5,428 bases of DNA from Actinomycetota bacterium (GCA_003136795.1 PLDP01000230.1:5766-11193); one strand, 5' to 3'. Positions 1 through 5,428 are shown, counted from the stretch's first letter. A program made the numbers and translations. The notes: generated by a model not told the origin, from the letters alone.

Positions 1-1213
1 CGAGCAGGCGAACATGGGCATCGACGCGTACATCGCGTTCTTCGCGCTCGTCGGCGTCTCGATGGCGCTGCTCGGGCTGAACATGATCGCGACCGTGATC
101 ACGATGCGCGCGCCGGGCATGACGTGGGGGCGGCTGCCGATCTTCGTCTGGGCGACGGTCAGCACCTCGGTGCTGATGTTGCTGGCGGCACCCGTGCTGA
201 TCTCGACACTGCTCATGCTCGCGCTGGACCGCACTGCGCAGACAGGCTTCTTCAACGATCAGACCGGCGGTAGCTCGTACCTCTACGAGAACCTGTTCTG
301 GTTCTTCGGCCACCCCGAGGTCTACATCCTCGCGATTCCCGGCATGGGGATCCTGCTCGAGATCCTGCCGGTGTTCTCGCGCAAGCCGCTCTGGGGATAT
401 CGCCTCGCGGTCACCGGCATGCTCGGCATCGCGATCCTGAGCTTCCTCGTCTGGCAGCACCATCTCTTCATGAGCGGCATCAACGCGGACCTGCGGCCGT
501 TCTACATGCTCTCGACGGAGATCATCTCGCTTCCCACCGGCTTCATCTTCATCTGCGCGCTGGGCACCCTGTGGAAGGGGCGCATCCGTGCCACGGTGCC
601 GATGCTCTTCTCGCTCGCCTGGCTCTTCAACTTCTTGATCGGCGGACTGACCGGGGTCTTCCTGTCGGACGTGCCGAGCGACGTGACGACGCACGGCAGC
701 TTCTTCTCGATGGCCCACTTCCACTACACGATCATGGGCGGCCTGCTGTTCGCGTTCTTCGCGGGCATCTACTACTGGGTGCCGAAGATGACCGGCTACA
801 ACTTCAACGAGCGCCTCGGCAAGGTGCACTTCTGGATCATGTTCCTCGCGTTCAACTCGACCTTCGGGCCGCTGCTCGTGATCGGGTTCCTCGGCATGCC
901 GAGGCGCGTCGTCACCTACGCCGGCTACCTGCAGGGCGCGAACGACTGGGTGTCGGTGTCGGCGTTCGTGCTCGGCGGATCGATGCTGATCTTTCTCGCG
1001 AACATCATCTGGTCGCAGCTGTTCGTCCGGGTGCCGACCGGCATGAACCCGTGGGGCTCGAAGTCGATCGAGTGGCAGCTGCCCTCGCCGGTGCCGGTGC
1101 ACAACTTCGACCGCATCCCGACCTTCGGCTCCGATCCGTATCCGTACGGTGACGACGCCGGCTCCAACCTGGCGCAGCGCCCGATCGTCGCGCCTGCGAG
1201 GCCGACTCCGTGA
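1..1213 (+). CDS. ctaD: Cytochrome c oxidase subunit I (aa3-type, CtaD/CoxA-like), 5'-truncated by window edge
   Basis: This is the catalytic subunit of a heme-copper terminal oxidase, which reduces O2 to water and pumps protons in the cytoplasmic membrane. The frame is open to the left edge (first full codon at 2), so the ATG at 14 is an internal Met. By comparison with bovine COX1, roughly 140 N-terminal residues (helices I-III, one heme a ligand, the D-channel Asp) are missing. Numbering from Met14, about nine membrane helices remain. Visible ligands are H100 with E102 and Y104 in GHPEVYIL (CuB His, D-channel Glu, cross-linked Tyr), H149/H150 (CuB), H235 (heme a3) and H237 (heme a) in AHFHY, and the propionate-site Arg pair in GMPRR (297-298). 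Oddities: Ile178 stands at the K-channel Lys position (bovine K319) and Gly228 at the Mg-site Asp (bovine D369). The TGA stop overlaps the GTG start of the next gene. The family is certain; the subfamily is divergent, possibly the CoxN-like group. Confidence 0.97.
   Translation, partial: EQANMGIDAYIAFFALVGVSMALLGLNMIATVITMRAPGMTWGRLPIFVWATVSTSVLMLLAAPVLISTLLMLALDRTAQTGFFNDQTGGSSYLYENLFWFFGHPEVYILAIPGMGILLEILPVFSRKPLWGYRLAVTGMLGIAILSFLVWQHHLFMSGINADLRPFYMLSTEIISLPTGFIFICALGTLWKGRIRATVPMLFSLAWLFNFLIGGLTGVFLSDVPSDVTTHGSFFSMAHFHYTIMGGLLFAFFAGIYYWVPKMTGYNFNERLGKVHFWIMFLAFNSTFGPLLVIGFLGMPRRVVTYAGYLQGANDWVSVSAFVLGGSMLIFLANIIWSQLFVRVPTGMNPWGSKSIEWQLPSPVPVHNFDRIPTFGSDPYPYGDDAGSNLAQRPIVAPARPTP
1198..1201 (+). 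promoter_or_regulatory. Ribosome binding site for subunit III gene
   Basis: GAGG lies 8 nt before the GTG at 1210, inside the last codons of the subunit I gene. Together with the GTGA start/stop overlap (1210-1213), it supports the GTG start and translational coupling of subunit III to subunit I. Confidence 0.6.
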
Positions 1214-1890
1214 GCGAGCTCGCACAGCACTCGACCGACTACTCGATCGTCGAGAGCGAGCCGCCGGAGGTGATGGGGCGCAACCTGCGCGTCGCCTCAC
1301 AGCTCTGGGCGAGCTCGACGGTGTTCTTCTTTTTCGTGTTCCTGTTCGCGTACTTCTATCTCCGCTCGCTGAACTCACACGGGCTGTGGCATCCGCACAA
1401 CGTGAAGGCGCCCGTCGTGCTCGGCACGGTGATCACCGCGTGTGTCGTGGTCTCGGCGCTCGGGGCGTGGTACGCCGCGCGCCGCCTCGAGGCCGGCGAC
1501 GCGAGCGCCTGGCAGCGGATCGGGCTCGTCGCGCTCCTGTTCGGCCTCGCCGCGGTCGCCCTGCAGATCGTCATGTACTCGACGATCGGGTTCGGGCCGA
1601 CGGAGGGTGGCTTCGCGAGCGTCTTCCTCGGCTGGACGGGCCTGTACAGCCTCTTCGTGCTCGGCTCGATGTACTGGCTCGAGACGCTGGTCGCGACGTC
1701 GTTCCGCTACCGCGGCGCAGGCGCGGCGGGGCACACGCCGGGCGACGCGTCGGGAGACGCGGGTCGAACCGAGGATGACATTGCGCGTCCGCTCTCGCTG
1801 GTCGTGCCCGGTGCATCGGCGTTCGCGTTCTACTGGGCGATCGTCGCCGGCATCGGCGTCGTGACCTGGTTCATCCTCTACCTCGTTTAG
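1210..1890 (+). CDS. ctaE: Cytochrome c oxidase subunit III (CtaE/CoxC-like), five-helix form
   Basis: This is a 226-residue membrane subunit of the oxidase, with no redox centre. In known enzymes subunit III stabilises the core and supports proton uptake by subunit I. Hydrophobic segments lie near residues 31-51, 67-88, 104-124, 134-160 and 200-225. That is the five-helix form common in actinobacteria and some other lineages, as opposed to seven helices in mitochondria. The FAYFYLR stretch (46-52) and the C-terminal FYWAIV...FILYLV segment match the COX3 pattern. The link between helices 4 and 5 (about 168-195) is hydrophilic, acidic and Gly/Ala-rich. The usual helix Glu in the xSEVMFF motif (bovine E90) reads as Thr37, and the His of the terminal YWHF motif reads as Ala210, so the protein is divergent. 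The GTG start overlaps the subunit I stop codon and has a GAGG 8 nt upstream. Confidence 0.93.
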   Translation: MSELAQHSTDYSIVESEPPEVMGRNLRVASQLWASSTVFFFFVFLFAYFYLRSLNSHGLWHPHNVKAPVVLGTVITACVVVSALGAWYAARRLEAGDASAWQRIGLVALLFGLAAVALQIVMYSTIGFGPTEGGFASVFLGWTGLYSLFVLGSMYWLETLVATSFRYRGAGAAGHTPGDASGDAGRTEDDIARPLSLVVPGASAFAFYWAIVAGIGVVTWFILYLV

Positions 1891-1892
1891 CT

Positions 1893-2747
1893 GTGAGCTT
1901 CCTCTGGCGGAGCGAGAACTGGCCGGTCGGCTGGCTGCTCTACGCACTCGTCGCGGGTGCGCTCCTCTACGAGCTCGGCGGCAGGCGCAGCGTCAAGACG
2001 AATCGCTGGCGCAGCGCCGCGTTCTACGGCGGGATCGCGACGCTCGCGCTCGCCATCGCCTCGCCGATCGACGCGTACTCCGACCGCCTGTTCTGGGTGC
2101 ACATGACGCAGCACGTGCTGCTGACGATGGTCGCGCCACCGCTCGTCCTGCTCGGCCGGCCGTGGCCGCGCATGCTCAAGCCGTTCGCGCCGTCGGTGCG
2201 CCGTCCGGTCGCGCGCGCGGTGCTCGTCGGCCCAACGCTCGGGCCGCTGCGGCGCATCGGCCGTTGGCTCGCCGCACCGCTGCCCTCGTTCGTTGCGTTC
2301 TCGGTCGTTCTGCTCGGCTGGCACATCCCCGCGCTCTACGACCTGACGCTGCGCAACGTCTTCGTCCACGATCTCGAGCACGCGCTTTTCGTCTCGACGG
2401 CGCTCCTGCTCTGGGCGCATCTCCTGCCGGGCGTGACGGGGCGTCCGCAGCTCTCCGACGGGCAGCGCGTGGCCTACGGGACCGCCGCCCTCCTCGTCAG
2501 CTGGGTGCTCGCGGTCGTGCTCGGTTTCGCGCCCGCGCCCATCTACGACGCGTACGCATCGCTGGCGAGCCGCCCGGGTGGGCTGTCGGCGCTCGCCGAT
2601 CAGCAGCTCGCCGCGGGGATCATGTGGGTGCCCGCCTCCATGCCGTTTCTGATCGCCATCTTCGTCGCCGCCTATCGTTGGCTCGATCCGTCGAGCGGCC
2701 GGCGGAGAGCCGTGACCGCCCGCGACCTACGACCAAGGGAGACCTGA
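1893..2747 (+). CDS. ctaG: Cytochrome c oxidase assembly factor, caa3_CtaG family
   Basis: This is a 284-residue polytopic membrane protein of the caa3_CtaG family, whose Bacillus member is needed to make active caa3 oxidase. A copper-delivery role is likely from conserved His/Met residues and from other family members. Visible family motifs are HMTQH (70-74) with the following helix and APPLVLLG, WHIPALYD (143-150), HDLEH (159-163) and DQQLAAGIMWVP (236-247). About seven hydrophobic segments are present. The C-terminal tail (266-284) is short, basic and hydrophilic. This is not the COX11-type protein that is also called CtaG. The GTG start lies 2 nt after the subunit III stop and has no clear Shine-Dalgarno sequence, so translation probably depends on coupling. 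Its TGA overlaps the next ATG by 1 nt (TGATG). Its place directly after subunit III fits assembly of the same oxidase. Confidence 0.93.
   Translation: MSFLWRSENWPVGWLLYALVAGALLYELGGRRSVKTNRWRSAAFYGGIATLALAIASPIDAYSDRLFWVHMTQHVLLTMVAPPLVLLGRPWPRMLKPFAPSVRRPVARAVLVGPTLGPLRRIGRWLAAPLPSFVAFSVVLLGWHIPALYDLTLRNVFVHDLEHALFVSTALLLWAHLLPGVTGRPQLSDGQRVAYGTAALLVSWVLAVVLGFAPAPIYDAYASLASRPGGLSALADQQLAAGIMWVPASMPFLIAIFVAAYRWLDPSSGRRRAVTARDLRPRET
2736..2741 (+). promoter_or_regulatory. Strong ribosome binding site for the 38-aa peptide
   Basis: AGGGAG (within AAGGGAGA) ends 5 nt before the ATG at 2747. It is the clearest Shine-Dalgarno match ahead of any start in the window, and it fixes the start of the small gene that follows. 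Confidence 0.75.
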
Positions 2748-2863
2748 TGACCGTCGCATCGTTCTTGACCGGATCGCTCCTTACCCTCCTGATCCCGGTT
2801 GGCCTGGTGATCCTGGTCGGGGCCTGGTGGGCCGTCGCGCTCCGCCGGCGCGGGGAGCTTTAG
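2747..2863 (+). CDS. Small single-helix membrane protein (38 aa), probable oxidase accessory or maturation peptide
   Basis: This short ORF encodes 38 residues: a polar N-terminus, one hydrophobic helix at about residues 8-32 that includes LIPVGLVILVGAWWAVAL, and an RRRGEL tail. The positive-inside rule predicts N-out/C-in. Three signs say it is real. It has a well-spaced AGGGAG, an ATG that overlaps the ctaG stop (TGATG), and it fills an otherwise empty slot before the hydrolase gene. I cannot name it. Its shape (IPV...L..., W-A near the end of the helix, Arg-rich turn, then a short tail) recalls CcoS/FixS maturation peptides of cbb3 oxidases and, less closely, CcmD or the small subunit IIa of ba3 oxidase. 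No metal-binding Cys, His or Met cluster is present. It shares its stop with a much longer Arg/Ala-rich open frame that is only a shadow of ctaG. The gene is likely; the function is inferred from context. Confidence 0.75.
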   Translation: MTVASFLTGSLLTLLIPVGLVILVGAWWAVALRRRGEL

Positions 2864-2873
2864 TCTCTTCGGC

Positions 2874-3794
2874 GTGACGGCCGACGAGATCCTCGCCGAG
2901 ACACGCGCGTTCAACCTGCAGCTCGAGGCGCTGCTCGCGTCGATGCCGAAGGTGCAGGAGCTGCCGCCCGAGGTGACGCGGCGGGCGCGGCGCGAGGGCC
3001 GTGGCGCCCTGCCGGCCCCGGTCTTCCTCGAGCAGGCGCGCACGATCACGATCCCGGGGCCTGGCGGCGAGCTTCCCTTGCGCGTGATCGCGGCGCCGGA
3101 GCCTCGCGGCGTCTACCTGCACATCCACGGCGGCGGCTGGACGATCGGCGGGGCCGACATGCAGGACGAGCCGCTCTGGGAGCTCGCGCAGGCGACCGGG
3201 CTGACCGCGATCAGCGTCGACTACCGCCTCGCGCCCGAGCACCCCTATCCGGCAGGCGCGGATGACTGCGAGGCCGCTGCGCTCTGGCTGCTCGAGCACC
3301 ACCCGGACACCCGGCTGACGATCGGCGGCGACTCCGCGGGCGCGCACCTTGCCGTCGTCTCGCTGCTGCGGCTGCGCGACCGTCACGGCATCTTGCCGCG
3401 TGCGTTCGCCGCTGCGAATCTCGTCTTCGGGGCCTACGACCTGACGGGCACGCCGAGCCGCAGGCTGTGGGGCGAGCGCGAGCTTGTCCTCTCGAGCCCG
3501 GTGATGGACTGGTTCGCGGACTGCTTCCTGCCGGGGATGCCGGACGGCGAGCGCCGCGCGCCGGACGTGTCGCCGCTCTACGCCGATCTGCGCGACCTGC
3601 CGCCGGCGCTCTTCTCGTGCGGGACGCTGGACCCGCTGCTCGACGACTCGCTCTTCATGGGGTCGCGCTGGCGCGCGGCCGGAAACGAGGCGCGGCTCAG
3701 CCTCTGGCCCGAGGGCGTGCACGCCTTTACGGCCTTCCCGATCGAGATTGCCAGGCGCTCGCGCGCCGAGCAGTACGCGTTCCTCGCCGCGTAG
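2874..3794 (+). CDS. Alpha/beta hydrolase, HSL family (bacterial family IV esterase/lipase-like)
   Basis: This is a 306-residue predicted cytoplasmic carboxylic-ester hydrolase with no signal peptide or membrane helix. It has an oxyanion-hole HGGGW motif (85-89), the family motif DYRLAPEHPYPA (116-127), the nucleophile elbow GDSAG with Ser154 (152-156), the probable acid Asp253 in GTLDP, and His283 in GVHAF. The catalytic triad is therefore complete, and length and motif order fit the hormone-sensitive-lipase group (alpha/beta hydrolase fold 3). The N-terminal ~45 residues form a helical, charged cap region. The substrate cannot be told from the sequence. The GTG start at 2874 lies 10 nt after the small peptide gene. 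The nearest purine-rich site, GGGGAG (2852-2857), is 16 nt away, so the start is moderately sure; an in-frame ATG at 2943 would remove 23 residues. Its position between oxidase genes and a SCO gene has no obvious metabolic reason. Confidence 0.94.
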   Translation: MTADEILAETRAFNLQLEALLASMPKVQELPPEVTRRARREGRGALPAPVFLEQARTITIPGPGGELPLRVIAAPEPRGVYLHIHGGGWTIGGADMQDEPLWELAQATGLTAISVDYRLAPEHPYPAGADDCEAAALWLLEHHPDTRLTIGGDSAGAHLAVVSLLRLRDRHGILPRAFAAANLVFGAYDLTGTPSRRLWGERELVLSSPVMDWFADCFLPGMPDGERRAPDVSPLYADLRDLPPALFSCGTLDPLLDDSLFMGSRWRAAGNEARLSLWPEGVHAFTAFPIEIARRSRAEQYAFLAA

Positions 3795-3811
3795 CGATAC
3801 TTGCGGTGCTC

Positions 3812-4462
3812 GTGCGCTCCCAGAAGCATCTCGCCTGGCTCTTCTTCCTGGCCGTCGCGGTCGTCGGGGTGGCAGCGGGCGTTCTGATCGTCGAGCTGCG
3901 CACGCCGGCGCAGGCGTCCGAGGCGCAGCCGCCCGCGATGCCGGTCGTCAGCTGGGCGGCCGGCGCGCGCCCCGCTCCCGGCTTCTCCCTCATCGACCAG
4001 CAGGGCAAGCCCGTGTCGATCGCGGGGTTCCGCGGACGGACGGTGATCGTGACCTTCCTCGACCCGCTCTGCCGCAACCTGTGCCCGGTCGAGGCGAAGA
4101 TCCTCGGCCTGGTCGAGTCGAGCCTGCCCGCGGCAGAGCGGCCGGTGATCCTGGCCGTGAGCGTCAACCAGTGGGGGGACGCACGGTCGATTCTCCGCGT
4201 GGACATGCAGAAGTGGCACGTCGCGGAGAACTGGCACTGGGGCGTCGGGCCGGCGGCAACGCTGCGGAAGATCTGGGCCGCGTACAAGATCGGCGTCGCG
4301 GACGCGCCGAAGACGATCGACGGCGTCACGATCCACAACATCATCCATACGGAGGCGGCGTACGTCGTCGACGGGCGGGGCTACGAGCGGGCGCTCTACG
4401 TCTATCCGTTCCTCGCGACCGACGTCGAGTGGACGGTGCGTCAGCTCGCGTCGAGCGGGTAG
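3812..4462 (+). CDS. SCO1/SenC-type copper chaperone or thiol-disulfide protein, membrane-anchored
   Basis: This encodes about 216 residues: a basic N-terminus, one membrane anchor at about 7-28, a Pro/Ala-rich linker (about 30-50), then a thioredoxin-fold domain facing the outside. Family signs are PGFSLIDQQGKPVSI (56-70), a CxxxC pair C87/C91 in DPLCRNLCP, and a His179 followed by a YVVD strand, matching the distal His of SCO proteins. C87, C91 and H179 would bind copper. Known SCO proteins help to load or reduce the CuA site of subunit II, which suits this operon. The canonical FTxCPxxCP context is altered to FLDPLCRNLCP, so a thiol-redox role is possible. The start is uncertain: GTG 3812 and GTG 3806 are both in frame and neither has a good Shine-Dalgarno. 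The open frame continues far upstream, but that part is a shadow of the hydrolase gene. It ends 2 nt from the convergent methyltransferase gene. Confidence 0.88.
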   Translation: MRSQKHLAWLFFLAVAVVGVAAGVLIVELRTPAQASEAQPPAMPVVSWAAGARPAPGFSLIDQQGKPVSIAGFRGRTVIVTFLDPLCRNLCPVEAKILGLVESSLPAAERPVILAVSVNQWGDARSILRVDMQKWHVAENWHWGVGPAATLRKIWAAYKIGVADAPKTIDGVTIHNIIHTEAAYVVDGRGYERALYVYPFLATDVEWTVRQLASSG

Positions 4463-4467
4463 CGCTA
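4460..4467. other. 8-bp palindrome holding both convergent stop codons
   Basis: TAGCGCTA is a perfect inverted repeat. Its left TAG stops the plus-strand SCO gene and its right half, read on the minus strand, is the TAG of the MetE-like gene. Only 2 nt separate the two coding regions, so any transcription terminator must lie inside one of the genes. Confidence 0.9.
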
Positions 4468-5428
4468 GCCGAGCTGCGCAGCCGCGAGCTCGGTGCCCTC
4501 GACGCGGGCCCTGATCTTCGCAAAGGCCGTCGCGCGCGCGGTCGACGTATCGTCGGCGAAGGGCGCGAACCCGCAGTCGTCGGTTGTGCCGAGCTGGTCG
4601 AGCGGGATGTACTCGGCCGCTTCGAGCACGCGGTCGCGCACCTCCTCGGGCGTCTCGATCGACGGGTCGATCGGGTCGGTGACGCCGACGAAGATCCGCT
4701 GGCCCGGCCGCAGGTTCGCGCGGATCGTCTCGAGCACCGCGGGCCGGTCGGCCTCGCCCGCGAGCTCGAGGTAGAACCTGCCCGCGTCAAGGCCGAGCAG
4801 GCCCGGCAGGAGCGCGGCGTAGTCGACGTCGGCGCTGTGCGTCGAGTCCTGGTCGCCTCCCGGGCAGCTGTGCACGCCGATCCGCTGCCGCTCGTCGGCG
4901 CTGAAGCGGCCGATCACCGTGTTGTTCAGGTCGAGGAACTGGCGCAGGAGGCCGCCCGAGGGATCGAGCTTCAGCGACAGCCGCGCCTCGGTGAAGTCGA
5001 TCTGCACGCTGTCGGCGCCTCCCTCCAGCGAGCCTCTGATGTCGGCCTCCGCCTCGTCGAGCAGATCGGCGATGAACTCTTCTTGCGAGTAGCCCTCGAT
5101 GCCGTCGGCCGGGTAGAGCAGGCTGAGGGCCGAGGCCGAGATCACGGCCTGCTTGACCGGCCGCGTCGCGTAGCGCTGCGCCTGCTCGAGGTAGGAGCCG
5201 GCGTGCGTCTGGTAGCGGAACGGCCCCTCGGTGAGCGTGGGGAGCTGGCGCGTGTGCCCGTCCGCGAATGGGATCACGACGCCGTTCGGGCTCAGGCTCG
5301 CAAGCCCGTGGATCGGGTAGGTGGCGAAACTCGGCTTGAGCTGTTCCCCGTCCGTGATCACGGACGAGCCGGTCGCCTCGAGCTCGCCGATCGTCTGCTC
5401 GAGCGCCTGCGCGAACAGCGCGTCCAGC
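4465..5428 (-). CDS. Cobalamin-independent methionine synthase-like (MetE C-domain family) methyltransferase, 5'-truncated by window edge
   Basis: The visible 320 residues form a TIM-barrel protein of the UROD/MetE superfamily, matching the C-terminal catalytic domain of MetE. That domain moves a methyl group to a zinc-bound thiol (homocysteine in MetE). The GTG at 5361 is not the start: the frame runs open to the right edge, and the residues before it (ALEQTIGELEATGSS, leading into VITDGEQLKPSF) continue the family pattern. Numbering from the Val at 5361, probable zinc ligands are H164 and C166 in GVHSCPGGD, E199 in YLELAG and C263 in TTDDCGFAPF. They correspond to the H-x-C, Glu and Cys of MetE with similar spacing. 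The protein is probably a stand-alone core domain of about 330-380 residues, although the missing N-terminus prevents proof. Whether it makes methionine or serves another thiol or methyl donor is unknown. It is transcribed towards the oxidase cluster and is probably unrelated to it. Confidence 0.9.
   Translation of the reverse strand, partial: LDALFAQALEQTIGELEATGSSVITDGEQLKPSFATYPIHGLASLSPNGVVIPFADGHTRQLPTLTEGPFRYQTHAGSYLEQAQRYATRPVKQAVISASALSLLYPADGIEGYSQEEFIADLLDEAEADIRGSLEGGADSVQIDFTEARLSLKLDPSGGLLRQFLDLNNTVIGRFSADERQRIGVHSCPGGDQDSTHSADVDYAALLPGLLGLDAGRFYLELAGEADRPAVLETIRANLRPGQRIFVGVTDPIDPSIETPEEVRDRVLEAAEYIPLDQLGTTDDCGFAPFADDTSTARATAFAKIRARVEGTELAAAQLG
4469..4493. other. Possible short stem-loop inside the 3' end of the MetE-like gene
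   Basis: CCGAGCT (4469-4475) can pair with AGCTCGG (4487-4493), giving a 7-bp stem around an 11-nt loop, just past the convergent stops. No T-run follows on either strand. It could slow or end plus-strand transcription, but such pairings are common in GC-rich coding DNA, so this is weak. Confidence 0.25.

Noticed and set aside
14..16. ATG at 14 as the true start of subunit I
   Set aside because: The frame is open upstream and the conserved N-terminal helices with a heme a ligand would be missing, so the real start is outside the window.
1149..1778. Alternative plus-strand frame over the subunit III gene
   Set aside because: Arg/Ala-rich, no membrane segments or motifs, and fully overlapped by COX3.
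2162..2863. A 233-codon plus-strand open frame overlapping ctaG and ending at the small peptide's stop
   Set aside because: Most of it is Arg/Ala-rich shadow translation of the well-supported ctaG gene. Only the last 38 codons, with their own RBS and ATG, look like a real protein.
2781..3722. A 313-codon minus-strand open frame opposite the hydrolase
   Set aside because: Low-complexity Arg/Ala/Pro-rich translation with no motif, caused by high-GC codon use on the opposite strand. The plus-strand hydrolase has a full catalytic triad.
3467..3811. A 115-codon N-terminal extension of the SCO-like gene
   Set aside because: It overlaps the hydrolase active-site region in another frame and has shadow-like Arg/Ala composition. 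The SCO protein is complete with its membrane anchor from the GTG at 3806 or 3812.
3578..4348. Long minus-strand frames opposite the hydrolase/SCO junction
   Set aside because: Arg/Asp-rich shadow composition and no recognisable domain. They cover two well-supported genes.
4473..4492. GCTGCGCAGC and CGAGCTCG palindromes as operator or terminator sites
   Set aside because: Short GC-rich palindromes inside a coding region are expected by chance at this base composition. There is no T-tract and no repeated copy elsewhere in the window.
5359..5361. GTG at 5361 (minus strand) as the start of the MetE-like gene
   Set aside because: The frame stays open to the window edge and the preceding residues fit the family pattern. 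This GTG codes an internal Val.

Overview
The window is a GC-rich, almost fully coding piece of a bacterial chromosome with frequent GTG starts and overlapping genes. These traits and the protein styles suggest a high-GC actinobacterium. A Thermoleophilia-like lineage (Gaiella/Solirubrobacter type) is my best guess, inferred from style only because the window holds no rRNA or other marker.

Layout: positions 1-4462 hold one tightly packed plus-strand cluster. In order it encodes the C-terminal three quarters of an aa3-type cytochrome c oxidase subunit I (cut by the left edge), a five-helix subunit III, a caa3-type CtaG copper/assembly protein, a 38-residue one-helix membrane peptide, an HSL-family (family IV) alpha/beta hydrolase, and a membrane-anchored SCO1/SenC-type protein. 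The first four genes are joined by 4-nt or 1-nt overlaps or a 2-nt gap. The last two follow after gaps of about 10-17 nt. From 4465 to the right edge, on the minus strand, lies a MetE C-domain-like (cobalamin-independent methionine synthase family) zinc methyltransferase whose 5' end is outside the window. The SCO gene and the MetE-like gene converge with only 2 nt between their stop codons.

How the genes fit together: subunits I and III form the oxidase core (subunit II is probably upstream, out of view). CtaG and SCO are two separate kinds of copper-handling assembly factor for such oxidases. The 38-aa peptide may be a small subunit or assembly peptide. The hydrolase has no obvious role in respiration and may simply ride in the operon. 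The MetE-like gene is a separate transcription unit.

Most interesting points: subunit I keeps every heme and CuB ligand visible in the fragment but has Ile where classical A-type enzymes have the K-channel Lys, and Gly where they have the Mg/Mn-site Asp. Subunit III also lacks its usual membrane Glu. Together these mark a divergent oxidase clade. The unlisted 38-aa peptide has the only ATG start and the best ribosome-binding site among the visible starts, and it resembles CcoS/CcmD-like maturation peptides in shape. I found no mobile element, CRISPR array, tRNA or rRNA, and no non-coding stretch longer than about 20 nt.
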